NCBI GenBank assembly: GCA_019843655.1
Contig: JACDQD010000003.1
Location: 27,578,224 to 27,642,223, forward strand
Direction of reading: 5' to 3'
DNA length: 64,000 bases
Source: Lethocerus indicus
Taxonomy: Eukaryota; Arthropoda; Insecta; Hemiptera; Belostomatidae
In this document: one piece after another, positions 50,946-63,027 of the stretch
How positions within the stretch are numbered: position 1 is the first letter of the stretch
Layout of the letters: the number at the start of each line of letters is the position of its first letter
Translations under genes and position numbers: made by a program
Notes under the pieces: generated by a model
What the model saw: the letters and a program-made list of their open reading frames with translations, nothing else
What the model was told of the DNA's origin: nothing
The model's database searches: none

Positions 50946-52039
50946 GATTATTATTATTACTTGGCTAGTTCTTGCTGTAAACCTCCCTTACAATGGCATT
51001 CTGTCCCTATTCCTATTTCATCTTGAGAAGTATTTTTTATTCAGCCCACCAATAGTAGCCAATGATCGGCCGATCGAGTCTTGGATCCTGTCGAGCACTG
51101 GTCTAAAACCCATATCGACGATATCCACCTAACAATTTACTTCTCATTAATAAAACCAATTTTCCATGGTTACCACGCATAAAATCTAAAGGTTTAGAAT
51201 TAACCCAGAGATTTTATTTGATGCGTCAACGGTGTGCATATTCATTGCCATGATTTCCTCCTTGTAATTTCCTCAGAGGAAAAACTACACCAGGACATGT
51301 AAGTACTACTCAATACTTAATGTTATACGTTGTGGAAGACACCTGCAAATATTATACTTCGTGTTATGTACGCCGAGTATTTAGGTATAATCTCTAATGA
51401 AATTGATTGGGCTCGGAGGTTCGGAAATTATTTGGATACCAGTCCTTTCCCTTGGATCAAAGGTTTATTTTTAATGGGGCGTTCAGTTCAGAGCTGTTAA
51501 ATGAGCGTGATCGAATGGGTGGTGTTACAAAAGACCCAGGAATCCCCATTTAAGAGGCACTTACCGTACATGTACGCCACTTACCTTACACAGCTCCTTT
51601 ACTAATAATAGCAACGTCGTAGTCCTGAACACAAGTCGAAATTAATACACGATAAAAAATAATTTTTCGATTCAATTTAATTATATGCACCGCTCTCAAA
51701 CTATTTTAAAACATCCAATTCAAGTAACATAAAAGAATGCTGTTGTTTCAGTCATAATTGCTGTGATGTAAATGACTAATAAACATACCCTAAAACAAAA
51801 ACTATAGCTTTTATTAATTATTCATGGCAGTTCAGTCTCCAGGAGGAAGAATAGTATTTATTTCATCTGTTTCCCGTCACCTAACATTTCCCCGAATGAT
51901 CATATCCTGGAATAACTACTTTATATACTTTCTAAAATAACTTAACAAACAAATATTCCCACTAATCGTCGAATAAAATCCTGATAATCAGGAAACACCC
52001 TAAGGAATGAACGACCTAATTTAATTCAATAGAACATTC

Positions 52040-52130
52040 TGGAATATACACAATAGCTCAAATTGGAATAGCATCACTGTGCTGAGGAGTTGGTCAGGAT
52101 TCAATCCCTGGTGGCGAAATTCAACTAATA
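52040..52130 (+). repeat. tRNA-like pol III promoter (SINE head or decayed tRNA)
   Basis: TAGCTCAAATTGGAATAGCA (from 52053) resembles a tRNA A box and D-arm. GGATTCAATCC (52097-52107) resembles a B box about 44 bases downstream, with CAGG/CCTG stem bases around it. The acceptor stem and an anticodon arm are not convincing, so a tRNA-derived SINE is likelier than a functional tRNA. Confidence 0.4.
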
Positions 52131-53639
52131 GTCTATTCATCAAATTTGAGTAGACTATTGATTTAAATATTTGTAAATTTGAATAGATTGTGTCGTACAC
52201 AAATCACTCCATAATACCATATTTATCCAAACCTAATTGTTTGATATTTCTTATCTTACTGTAGGAATAAATTATGTCTGCACATATTATGGATGCAAAT
52301 AAATTCACAATTTAAAAAACTGGGGATAAAAGTATTTTTTAGACCTCAGTCAGCATGAGTACAGAAATTGGCCAAACAAAGAATAACAACCAATACTTTG
52401 GTTAAACTGTTTCAGTTGGTGTTTGTATTAGTATTATAACTACAATATAATATTGAATCTGGTAGGTAAAACTCTTACGGAATTAGTAATATCACCAACA
52501 TTCAAGTATATCATTTTTCAATTCTTCATGCCATCCATTGTGGCTCATGATAGCACTTACAATTCATGCCTTTGTAATTTTATATTTCTCTATTATAAAT
52601 GCAATAAAACACAGACATTCCATATATAAAAATAAATAATAATATACAATATACACTTGATTTTACAACAGTAAAAATATCTAATTTTGTATTTTTGTAT
52701 TTTGTAGAACAAATTAAAAACTATTGCTCTGTTGTTATTACAATGAAATAGAGATTGTAACTATGATGCATTTTGTTTTATCTAAAATTTAGTAATAGTA
52801 ATTAAAAATGGATTGTGAGTAAAATTCATTATGTATAGTTCTAAATATAAATCATGTTAAATAAACAATATATGATACTAAATGTTTGATTTAAACTGTA
52901 ATTATTGTAAATACTTCTGCTTTACATTTTTTGAGCCCAATCAGTATCCATAATAACTAAATTATTTTCTTTCATTGTAAATTCTCTCACTACTATATCT
53001 TTTATATAATCAATTAATTATTTTAGGATAATATAAAGATATACAAGACAATAACTTCTAAATATGTTTTTAATACTTACATTTAGCGTTTATCCAATGA
53101 AACACTCGTTAAATGCCATTATGCTGCCATCTAATGTCAACTTTTGAAACTTTAAATTAATTATAAACTTTGATATCTTCTCACAACGAGAGGGAAATAT
53201 AATAAATGAGCGATTCTCGGTAATAAAGCCAACTACTAAACACCAACTGTTTTTATGTATTACGAAGACACAAGTTGTTCTCATATTTACGCGAGCTCAA
53301 AGAAAGAAGCGCTCACCGCCTTCTGTAAGCGGTTTCTATGTAACGAATGTTAAGTAATTAAAGCATGAGGGATAATGAGTTGTAAAAATGCTTCCGAACC
53401 CGGATAGTTGTTTGTTTGATAGTGACTTATCTTCTTTTAAAAAACCGCGGGTTGTTTACCGAGCAAACAGTTTATAAGGTTCAGCTGTCGCTTCTACAGC
53501 TGACTCCTGTTTGTGTTTTGAGTTGTTTGTTTATTTGTGCTAGTAGTGTAGATTTCATTGTCGGTTTCTTATTTGTTTGATATTTTACACCGACAGTATT
53601 AACGTTTTACTATTATTTGTGCTTATTTGTATTATCGAA

Positions 53640-54077
53640 ATGTCCGACCAAGACAAATGCTGTTATCTGCCCAAAAAACTCTGCACACACATCCTGGATG
53701 CTTCTTGGCTCGTTATTATACTTATGTTCCAAGCGACTGTTTTGAACTTTTATATTATATCGCACTACAAAAGCTCCGTAACACCATACTTTCTGTTTAT
53801 AGCGGATTTCATATGCATGTTCTCTTTTATCGGGACGTTGGCGACCGCGTACAGTCATTTGAAAAAGACCTACTCTCACGATTCGGAAGATGAATTTTCC
53901 TATAAGCCCAAACGATTAAGACTTCCCACACCCTCGAGGCTGGGTGTACTTCCCCTGAGTTATACTTCTTGGCTATTTTATACAATAATACTTGTCACGA
54001 AAATATGTGTCATATTTGAATCTGGGCTTATTAGTAAAATTAGGCCACAAGATCATTTTGGTCCACAATTGCTACAG
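53640..54077 (+). CDS. TMEM121-like exon 1
   Basis: 146 codons, phase 0 out, donor CAG|GTGGGC. Covers the first three membrane segments. It retains about 16 CpG by hand count, unlike the later exons. Confidence 0.85.
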
Positions 54078-55145
54078 GTGGGCAATGAAAGATTGTTTTT
54101 ATTCATCCAGATTTATTGCACATAACAATTAATCTGAATTTACTGAGTTGCCATTGGTTACATGAAATAATTTATTGATAATGACTTTACAGTATATTAG
54201 TGCTTACTATGTTAGAATTATACAGTTTTCTTACAGCATATAATTAATTTCTAAATGTTGCAGTACTAATTTTACAAATATTATACACTAGGTGACAATG
54301 GCTGTTTCAAGTTTTGTATTTCTCCTACTTGTTGAGGGTCACAATTGGGCCAAACGAGGTACACCACGTTACACGTATGTAATATCAACTTGTGCCAAGA
54401 CAGGAATTGAAATTTTTGACTCAGTTTCTTTACTGTCTATTCTCATACATGGTTCTAAGGAAATGTCTGAAACTTTTAAGGATGTTGTCTTGATAATGGC
54501 GGCTATCAATTTTTTTCTACCTTCAGTTGCACTCTACCAGTTGAGGTATTTTAACATTTTTATGCTTAAGTTGATACTGACTTGTGAAGATATTTATTTT
54601 AATACATTTTATGTTTTGTATTTATAACATGAAATTTAAGACTACTCATTATGAACATCTCTGTGGTATAATTGTACTGAACCACCCTATTGTACTTTTG
54701 ATGCTTGTCATGTGCTAATAATTTTGATTTCATTTGATTGTATCCAGTACAATACATTTTAATATACTTGACCTTAATTATATTTTCTGTTTGCAATAAT
54801 TTGATTGTTCTATTTTGTTTTAGTCTCTCTGATTTTGCTATGACAAAAGTTTCATTGCTGTTGACTTTAATCCATCACCTGATACATTTGTGCCTTGTTG
54901 ATGTACCATTTCTGGCAGTTCGACTTTATATGTGGTTGGCATTTAGGGAAAATGCCTCAATGTTCTTGATGAAGAATATTCTCTCTATTTCACTCACTCT
55001 GAGAGGATTGTACCCTGATATGTTGCAAATTAAGAAAGAATACTTTTCTCCTAAATCTGTTGCCAGTACAAAACGTAATCCTCCTAAAGAGGGCTTTGAG
55101 GAGGTTGCCCTGAATGATATTGCAACTCGGCAAATTGATGCATGA
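53640..55145 (+). CDS. Multi-pass membrane protein, TMEM121-like
   Basis: Exons 53640-54077, 54292-54545 and 54824-55145 join in phase to 337 residues. The start is the ATG at 53640 (ATCGAAATGTCC); no ATG lies further upstream in the open frame. Seen: hydrophobic segments at about 21-43, 48-71, 107-127, 147-161, 210-230 and 236-268; a basic stretch KPKRLRLPTPSR (89-100) in a loop; and a charged C-terminus. Length and segment order resemble vertebrate TMEM121 (about 320 residues). Shared-looking features include an aromatic-rich segment 3 ending in a xFIF/VIFE motif and a KN-rich site after segment 6. That assignment is from remembered family features, not a search. Function is unknown. The gene is convergent with Amt. 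Confidence 0.8.
54292..54545 (+). CDS. TMEM121-like exon 2
   Basis: Acceptor ACTAG, donor TTGAG|GTATTT; 84 codons plus two bases. Covers segment 4, a hydrophilic stretch (HNWAKRGTPRYTY) and segment 5. Confidence 0.85.
54824..55145 (+). CDS. TMEM121-like exon 3
   Basis: Acceptor TGTTTTAG. One base completes Ser231, then 106 codons follow to TGA. Covers the last hydrophobic region and a cytoplasmic-looking tail. A candidate AATAAA lies at 55518-55523. Confidence 0.85.
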
Positions 55146-55756
55146 GAAGTTATTTCAACTTAAGGGTATACATTGAAACAGGAAACTGAGTAATAATCAT
55201 AAGGATATATGAGTATCTAGTGATAATATGAGTGATTAACCCACAACAGTGGTGCTCATTTTTTTAAAATATTACTCTAAGTAATTTTTTATTTTTATGC
55301 TTTTCTTTTGCTATATATGTACACTGTATGTACAAATATATCTAAGTCACTTTCTTTTAGGTTATATGGCAGACCATTTATTTTGTGCTCATTATCAATA
55401 AGGGCTGCTGTAAATAATTATTAATACATGACAACATATTTTTAAAAAATAATTGATACTTTTAAACAGAATTTTTATATTTTACATACAATTTTTATAC
55501 AATGTGAAAATATTTCTAATAAATAATATTTTTTTATTAATAACTAAATAACTATTTTACAAAGTAACTAAATAATATTTTTATAATATTTCTATTAGTT
55601 TTTTTTACTTTTATATTTGCATATGTCTTGTACAATGTATTTGGCAATTTATAGTAATAGGGACAAATTTGAAATGCGAGGTTCTAGTCCACATGTCATC
55701 TACATTGTTCAGATGTCATTCACTTCAGTTTGTTCTATTAACTATTTTCATTGAAC

Positions 55757-55758
<2 letters not shown>

Positions 55759-55805
<47 letters not shown>
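55759..55805. repeat. (AT)n microsatellite
   Basis: About 23 AT units between the convergent gene ends. Confidence 0.95.
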
Positions 55806-55806
<1 letters not shown>

Positions 55807-55909
55807 CCATACAATGTGAAAAGAAAAATTAATGGTTGTAATATTTTCATGCATAAAGTTTTACATATTGTTTTCTCTTTTTGTAATTTTATCAAATTGT
55901 GTTGTGTGA

Positions 55910-55915
55910 TTTATT
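55910..55915 (-). terminator. Candidate Amt polyadenylation signal
   Basis: AATAAA on the minus strand about 100 bases after the Amt stop codon. Position fits a short 3' UTR; use is inferred. Confidence 0.45.
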
Positions 55916-56011
55916 TTTAACATTGGGCTTTACATTTGTATTTTGCTTAATTGCTATTTACACATTTGCTTTTGGCAATTGATTTTATATTAAATTCTAT
56001 TGATACAAAAT

Positions 56012-56097
56012 CTATTTAGATCTTGTGTCCATTTCAAAAGCATTATTGTCATAGTCAGTATTTCTTGTTTTGTAAACTTCATGGTTCTTTCGTTGAT
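56012..56097 (-). CDS. Amt: Amt exon 10 (C-terminus)
   Basis: Acceptor ATTTTTCAG. Encodes a hydrophilic tail ending MDTRSK, then TAG at 56014-56012. The tail is short, as in many animal Amt proteins. Confidence 0.88.
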
Positions 56098-59000
56098 CTG
56101 AAAAATACAGTTTGTTCTTATGAAGTATATGAGAGTAGCAGTTGTTATTAATGTTGCACCTACTCATAGTGACTAATTGTGTTTGATATCACTCTAAAAA
56201 TGTATCTTCTTACCATCAAAATGTCCACTTTCTAGAAGAGTCCAGTTCCAAGAGTTAAAAGGGTATGCAACTTCTCCATGTTTTGCTTCATCCAGCCCTA
56301 TTGAAAGCACGTATATTTATTTGTAATTGCATAATTATGCAAGTTTTAATTGTTTTTTACTTCCTTCATACATGCTTCATAAATACTACAAGACTCAGCT
56401 ATGTGACAGCTGTAGTATTAATATTTATAAATTTACATTAATTAGTACATTACATTCATTTGTATTTACTTTATGTTGAATTCCATACTTTAAATTGAAA
56501 CTAATTTACCTATTATTTCTTCTTCTTCACTTGCTCGCAGTAGATTTATATACTTCAGTGCACCAAATATGATGTAACTTGTTGCACCCGACCACACAAT
56601 AATTGCAAGTAAACCTACTGCATTGTAGCCTAGTTGCTGAATAATGCATTAGATAAATAGATTAAACTAATTGGAGAATAATTAGAAATTGTAGAATTAG
56701 ATGATTTTTTGTAGATAATATTTCATGAATTTTTTTTGTGATAGCTTGACATTTGAAATATTTACCACAAAGGATTTTTTAGTTCCTTCATAAATGATTC
56801 CTCCTCTGGCAATAATAGGTGCAGCTAAAACTCCCCAGATGCCACCTCCTAAATGAACTGCTACTGCATCAAGTGGGTCATCGACTATAAAGTTAAAAAA
56901 GGTTGTTAACAGTTTAATTTAAATAAATACTACTAAAATAGCACTAGTGGTTATATTATATTATTTGCTATACACTAATGAAATAAATGCAGGTGTTCAT
57001 TACCACTTGCAATAACAGTTAATCTTTACAGGTCTTTTCATTTAAAAGAAAATGTCATAGTTTTACAATTGTAACACAATGATCATATTTTCGTCTACAT
57101 TTATATATATATTTATATATATTATAAATATTTTCTCTTCATTTTTGCTGTGTGATATGCACTCCAAAATAAATTTATAATTTAAACTTCAAAGATGACA
57201 TGATGAAACAATAGTGTGATACAGGCATGTACAGAGCTGTGAAAGTGCTCCTATTTTGGTAATTTTATGGTGAAAAATTCTCAGTTTGTTGACTTTTCTC
57301 ACCTACCTTTTAAATATAACATTAGGTAGTGCAAACTGATATACACAGGTGTTCCTAATGCGCCTGTCACTAAAGCACCTAAGAATGAAAATGCATCTGC
57401 TCCTCCACATATTGACACCTAATGAAGAAATATAAGAATCAAATCTTTGGGAATTATATGATATTGATGTGGCAAGACCTAACATTTACAAAATGTCTGT
57501 ATAAAATATTAGGATATGCATGACTGTAATTGAAAAAAAATTGTATATAACTGAAAGTGGGGTGTCCTTAATCCACTTAGGAGTCTTATTTGCTCTCATA
57601 TTGCTGGGGGCAATATGTTTGTTTTCTCCAATTCTAATGTGTGTCCTATTATTAGAGCTTGTTATAATAAGTTAATAAAATTAACAATTAGATATGTTAT
57701 CTCTCCTGTTTTTACAGTAAATAAAACTATTACTGTTCAATCTGTCGAGGACAGCCCTGTTACTCACCATGCCAGTCAAGACGGAGTTGAGGGTGATGGT
57801 GAAGGGCCACCTCACGTCTGCCAGGAGGCCTGTGGAGGCGGCGGCGAGGGCGATTAGGCCTGCCCCGCTGGCACCCATGATCGTGTTCACGATGCAAGTG
57901 GCTATCACCCCGCCGTCACCGGCCCTAGTAGCGTGCCCCAACGAACCGCCGTTGAACGCAAGGAAGCCCGACATCAGCAGCAGCGCCCCAACCCCCACAA
58001 GCTGGACACAAAAATTAAGCAATCTCTCCACGAATCCCAACTTTCGAATCTTCACTCCAACGAAATTTCTCTCATAGTCATTGACTACAAACGCAAGAAT
58101 AGGCTCGTAATCACAAAAGAAAAATATGACCTCGATAGATGGCCACGGACATGTCCTTCCTATGCAAGTATAACGCAGCGATTGATCCTAATTAATTACC
58201 TCCAAAAAACTGGGTCCACGAGGGTTCGGATTATCAAACTGGTTACTTACAATTTCGTCAAGTCCTTATAATTATGTTACATACGATTTTGTCTGTTTAT
58301 GAATGAGTAGAAGAGAGGGAGAGGGTGGGAGGGACTTTGCGGTGCTCTAAACACCACCAATTTCAAGCTCTTCTCAGCCGATATCTCCATGTTATCTTAT
58401 TGAAAACGTGCATTCCAAACTACGAGAACCGATAACAAAAAGTTGTATGCATTTCCTATACAGTCTCATTCATTTAACCTTGCAACGACAAATCCGACGG
58501 TTGCCTCCGTACCAACTAGGTGTCTAATTTCTAATAAGTCATCCTACCTTGTATGCTAGTTATATCGGTACATATAGGCATATTTATAGGAATGTATTTA
58601 GCCGTATTTTTATTGTTCGTCTTTGTAACTCTTTTGATGCGTAACATATAAATGAATGGGTTGATGGCCGGTACCGGTAAAGAATGTCCCGGCATGTCGA
58701 CTGGATTGCCGTTGACGAATCTGCCCGTCCTCGGTCCGAGTAGGGCGGCACCGACCAGAGAACAGACTCCGGCCAGGGCGTGCACAGCACCGCTGCCTGC
58801 GAAGTCCCTATAGCCCAACTTCACCAGCCATCCACCATCCGCCCAAACCCAGTGCGACACTACCGGGTATACGAATCCTGCACGCATAAACAATTAATAC
58901 GAAAAGTCCTTTAATATATTGTTTCATTATTTATCGCGCAATATAGCTGTAGGAACAATTTTGGGGAATATTTTTCTGACTCTCTGTTTCTCAGAGCATG

Positions 59001-62000
59001 TTATGTTTGACCTAAAGAGCTTCAAACCCTCACGATAGGATGCCACTCATATCATACCTGCGATAATAAAATCAGAACGCAGAATTGCTCGGCAAATATG
59101 AAAAGAAATGTTATAATCTGTATTATAATGCAGTAGTAAACGATCACAGCATATCGACAAACTGGATGAGTTATATCAGCCAAAATCCAAACTCGGTAGT
59201 AACTCGGATGGAAAAAACGCGTTGACACAGTTTGTAAACACGTTCGAGATTGTATATTTGATATACCGGAAATGGCGGCATTGTAAACAATGTACGCGGC
59301 GAAGTTACACCGCTCAGCGACAGCTCCCGACAATATGGTGGCCGCTGTTGCTGCGAACACGAACTGGAAGAACCAGTGGGCCAACTGTGAGGGCTGCAGG
59401 CCGACCCCTGCCCAGTAGTTCAGGCCCAGCACCGAGCTCCCCTCACCGTAGCCTACCGCGTACCCGATCAAGTAGTACACCAGGGCACAGATCACTATAA
59501 AACACCATACCGTCACAATCATCATTAGTTTAGTTAACTTTTAGCAGGATTACTGGATACATCCAATACATTGGCAATAAAGATGCTTGAATGCACAGGT
59601 TGTAGATTGGTACACTGGTTAGACAAATGGGCAAGTATTTGGCAAAAGCAGATACTTTGCATTTGTTTATTGTTAGTAACGTTGTGACTATTTAGAGAAC
59701 AGTGCTTATCGCGTTTTGTGGTATATAACAACCGACGTTGAAAGTATTAAGTGTACGACGCATTGTCGGCCATTTTAACCTATGCTTCTATGCTATATCT
59801 TTACTCTGCCTTCAAAATGTCTACCCGCTGCAATGATAGTGTTCGCCCAGTGATTGGCAGTGAACTGAGCTATTATCGCGGTGTCTTTTCTGGTTTAGAG
59901 TAGCTCGATTGTTCTTTAGATATCACGCATTTGTTTCTCCACAGATTTATAACATAGTCTACACTTAAGATTGGTAGACTTTGGTACAACATTTACGTAA
60001 TCCGGTTCGATAATATTTTTTTGTTGGACCACTCAGAGTGCGCGGGAGGGGAAGGGGCGAAGAATCACGAAAGAAGGGATCACGCACACTGGGATCGCAT
60101 TTCTTCTATTACAGGACATTTTTTTTGTTGGGATATTTCCCAGCAATCCATTATGTCCGGACAAGTGGATTAAAGATTAAAGAGTTGATTAAAGATTTCC
60201 CTCTGCGATATTTCTTCCACCGTTAGTAGACAACGCGACCGCCATCCGTTTTCAAATTATACTAACCCTCAATACACTAATCCGAGCGCCTTAAGTTTAT
60301 GATAAGTACTTCATTTTCTAACCGGCCTAGGAATTGAATAGAGTTGAACTTTTAGAGTTGCTCTAAATTAATTCACAACTTAATACTTCTTCTATTATGT
60401 CAAACCTATAATACAGTGACGTTAATGTTATAGCATGATCATTATTCTTGTTATCATGTATAGACTCACCAATATCTAGTAAATTTTTCATGACAATGTT
60501 GGTGGCGTTTTTCGTGCGGACAGCTCCCACTTCAAGACAGCAGAACCCAGCTTGCATAACTGCAATCAATTAAATAAACATCTCCTTACATTCAAAGCAA
60601 GTACACTTGGTTTATTTAATTTTTGGTGGACGTCGACCCGACCTTTTTGTTTAGAATGTTCCAGCCCTATGTGAGTGGCGATTTAATTATTCGGTAAGAA
60701 TCTGCAACATTACCTTGGTTACGATCGTCTTCAAACATACTTAGACAGCGGTAACTATAGTGACGTACATCAAATTCTGAAGACGTTTCTCGTATATATA
60801 TAAAATTTGTCACACAATCATATAGCTAATTTAGGGGAACAATACCTGTAATATAAGCAAATAGCTAATTATGGGCATTATCATGTTTTGACAAACAGAT
60901 ATGATGACGGTTGCAAGAAATTATCTTGGCACGCAATGGTAGTTTTTTTGGACGGTCGTTACAATGGTAGATGGTCGTAATTTTGTTTTTTTATTTGATT
61001 GTAGGAAGTAGCTTTGACAATCACCATGAAATACAAGGTCGCATATTATTCACACAGCGTGTCACAACATACTTGGAAAAACAATACATTGATTTAGGAG
61101 TCATTAGAAATGTTATCGCCAATAGCAGTATATGGGTATTACAACTAGCTTGACCAGAATCAGCCAATATTAAGAACACTATTTGAATTTTATCTCTCGT
61201 CTTCGTCCTGCTTTTTTTCCAATACTTCTGACGGAACGTTATTTAATATACGAGTAATTGTTTATGTTTTTTCGCCCGGAAAAATTGACGCTCGTCACCA
61301 TTTTCAATACACGCTCGCTTCGGAATGAAATATTTAACGAAACTTTAAAACTAATGAGCGACTCGACTTCGCCGATTTTAATTGGTTTTGTTTTTCAAAT
61401 CGGAACTACAAAGCGGAAACGAGGTTATAATGTACTATCAACAGGTGACGTCTGAAATGATACTTTCGAAGGCCTTTTATTATCGTTTGCTTACCGCCAT
61501 CGTCTTACTGTATGCATTTGTGTTTCTATTTCGGGATCCGCGTAGTTAGCCGTCGTAGGAAGAGATGGTAGGGTTTGGATGATTGGATTGGGATGATGAC
61601 GAGTGTTGCGGGAGTGAAATTCGTTATACTTTTGTATGGCAAGGTGGCGGACAAACGGGAACCGGGTGAGGGTATGAATTTTTAAAAAAATATCCGGAAT
61701 ATTTGAACGTGGATAGAGAGAGGAGCGTCCTAAATTATTGAGAACACTGTAAAATTGGGTACTTTGGGGCTTCGTACATAAATGGCGGGGGGGGGGGAGA
61801 GATCCGCGTAGTTAGCCGCGCTTAACTACCGACAAAAAGCGGGCTCCGATCGCCTGTCTCTGCTCGGGGCGGTAATGATGATTTCTGGCTCATTAAGGCC
61901 TCTCTTCTCTCCTCTCTCCCTCACATTCACGAAGGTTAATTTCCCGGCCCTGCTGTCCCGTGTGCTGGCCCTGTCACGAAACACCCAGGAAAGCCCCAAT

Positions 62001-63011
62001 TACCGGCCTACTTTATACATAGAAATTACCCTCCCGCCGGCAAAAATTTCGCCGTCAGAAAGGACCCGTCAAATCTGCGAGACCGGGAAAGTCTAATAAC
62101 CGAGGGAGAAACCCGCTAATTCACATTCGGAGTCGTGAAATCGAGATTCTGCGCACGCCATGTTTTTTAAATTGTGGGCGAATACAAATATTACAGTTAA
62201 CCAGTGGGTTTGTCCTCCACTAATCTCAATTTGCTACTGGCATTACTTGAATATCAATGTCGCTACTTTAATTTGGTGCGGACCACTACCATGCCAGCAT
62301 ATAGCGTTAAAATCCCCCAACTGAAGGACCCACCTGGGTTGACAGTCCTCATAATCTTAGTATCACAATCCTTCCTTACCTCATTGCAAAATTCGAGATA
62401 TTCATATCTTATTTAAAATATGTGCGTGAAGTAAGTCGCGAAAATAAAGTATCTAGTATGACCGTACCAACATAAAAATGTGCCGGAAACAAAAGCAACA
62501 ATGAACAAGAGTAAACGGTGATAATATTTGAAAACTACTGTAATTTATCAACTCTTACATTACACTTTGCGCGGTAATGTCTAATCTTTCGATTAAAACG
62601 TCCATTTGTTGTTAAAATGTACATAAATACGACCTCTTCGTTTCGTTTTTTCAATGGTTTTAATTTGTATATAGGTTTTTCTAAAAAACAAAATTACAGT
62701 GATGAGAGTACACACTCAGACGTTCGACTGTTCGTAGCAATAACGCAGTAGTCATTTCCGTGACGTTCTTCGAAAATTTACGGTATCATAAAAATTATTT
62801 CCTAGGTCGATAAAACGTTTCAGTTTAATACCGGCAAGAAATTACGGATTATCGATACCTAAAGAACAAATTGGTGTGTAGGCGCCGCGATGTGGTTTCG
62901 ATACTTACAGGATACGATAATTCCGTTTACGATCAAAAATATGTCGTCCACGTTCTTCTTCAGATCGTCGAGCTCTTGAGTGGCGTTCCTGAGTTGCGTG
63001 ACATTTTCCAT
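56012..63011 (-). CDS. Amt: Ammonium transporter, Amt family, ten exons
   Basis: Ten exons join in phase to 461 residues: 63011-62909, 60559-60470, 59494-59267, 58877-58675, 58001-57768, 57418-57307, 56884-56766, 56636-56510, 56297-56214 and 56097-56012. Known of the family: trimeric channels conduct ammonium or ammonia through a pore lined by twin histidines. Seen: [18 protein letters not shown] (35-52); [29 protein letters not shown] with Asp165 and His173; [18 protein letters not shown]; and [10 protein letters not shown] with His334. Asp165, His173 and His334 match the conserved Asp and twin His of AmtB. Eleven membrane spans are expected. The N-terminal 30 residues are charged and probably extracellular. 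The start is the ATG at 63011 (AATCATGG); an acceptor-like TTACAG just upstream (exon from 63027) suggests a 5' UTR intron. Exons 3-5 are GC- and CpG-rich, exons 6-10 CpG-poor. Confidence 0.95.
56214..56297 (-). CDS. Amt: Amt exon 9
   Basis: Acceptor TTCAATAG, donor ATG|GTAAGA. Encodes [14 protein letters not shown], the conserved start of the cytoplasmic tail. Confidence 0.92.
56510..56636 (-). CDS. Amt: Amt exon 8
   Basis: Acceptor TTATTCAG, donor TAG|GTAAAT. Encodes [20 protein letters not shown], the last membrane span, and EEEEII. Confidence 0.94.
56766..56884 (-). CDS. Amt: Amt exon 7
   Basis: Acceptor CTTTATAG, donor GTG|GTAAAT. Encodes [20 protein letters not shown] with the second pore His. 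Confidence 0.95.
57307..57418 (-). CDS. Amt: Amt exon 6
   Basis: Acceptor TTCATTAG, donor AAG|GTAGGT. Encodes [20 protein letters not shown] and HYLMLYLK. Confidence 0.93.
57768..58001 (-). CDS. Amt: Amt exon 5
   Basis: Acceptor GTGTCCAG, donor ATG|GTGAGT; 78 codons. Encodes GFLAFNGGS and the Gly/Ala-rich spans that follow. Last exon before CpG density falls sharply. Confidence 0.95.
58002..58674 (-). other. Amt intron 4
   Basis: 673 bp intron rich in CpG. No gene or repeat recognised. Confidence 0.88.
58675..58877 (-). CDS. Amt: Amt exon 4
   Basis: Acceptor GCGTGCAG, donor CCG|GTACCG. Encodes [19 protein letters not shown] with the first pore His, and [11 protein letters not shown]. Exon end chosen so that GHSLP joins LVGVGALLL, as expected for the family. 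Confidence 0.93.
59267..59494 (-). CDS. Amt: Amt exon 3
   Basis: Acceptor TTTTATAG, donor CCG|GTATAT. Encodes [11 protein letters not shown] and the [20 protein letters not shown] pore segment. Confidence 0.95.
59495..60469 (-). other. Amt intron 2
   Basis: 975 bp GT..AG intron between the first signature exon and the pore exon. No gene or repeat recognised. Confidence 0.88.
60470..60559 (-). CDS. Amt: Amt exon 2
   Basis: Acceptor GATTGCAG, donor TTG|GTGAGT. Encodes [17 protein letters not shown], the signature after TM1, and [10 protein letters not shown]. Confidence 0.95.
60560..62908 (-). other. Amt intron 1
   Basis: 2.35 kb GT..AG intron. It contains a 17-base direct repeat ATCCGCGTAGTTAGCCG at about 61,537 and 61,801 and a G run at 61,787-61,798. 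No other gene is seen. Confidence 0.85.
62909..63011 (-). CDS. Amt: Amt exon 1
   Basis: 34 codons plus one base; MENVTQ start, then [14 protein letters not shown] entering TM1. Donor CCT|GTAAGT. Confidence 0.92.
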
Positions 63012-63027
63012 GATTTGTTTACACTTT

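Larger units (their letters stand above)
50400..53639. other. Divergent intergenic region, AdoR to TMEM121-like
   Basis: It lies between the AdoR start (minus) and the TMEM121-like start (plus) and so should hold both promoters. It contains the CA repeat, two foldback fragments and a tRNA-like candidate. 52,200-53,080 is AT-rich and poor in CpG; 53,080-53,640 has more CpG, as expected for an unmethylated promoter. No exon is recognised. Confidence 0.7.
55146..56011. other. Convergent 3' intergenic gap
   Basis: AT-rich, very poor in CpG. It contains candidate polyadenylation signals for both genes: AATAAA at 55518-55523 (plus) and 55915-55910 (minus). It also contains the AT microsatellite at 55759-55805. 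No coding sequence is seen. Confidence 0.75.

Noticed and set aside
53577..53639. Upstream extension of the TMEM121-like protein
   Set aside because: The position at 53,577 is TTG, not ATG. The first ATG in frame is at 53,640 and suits the family start better.
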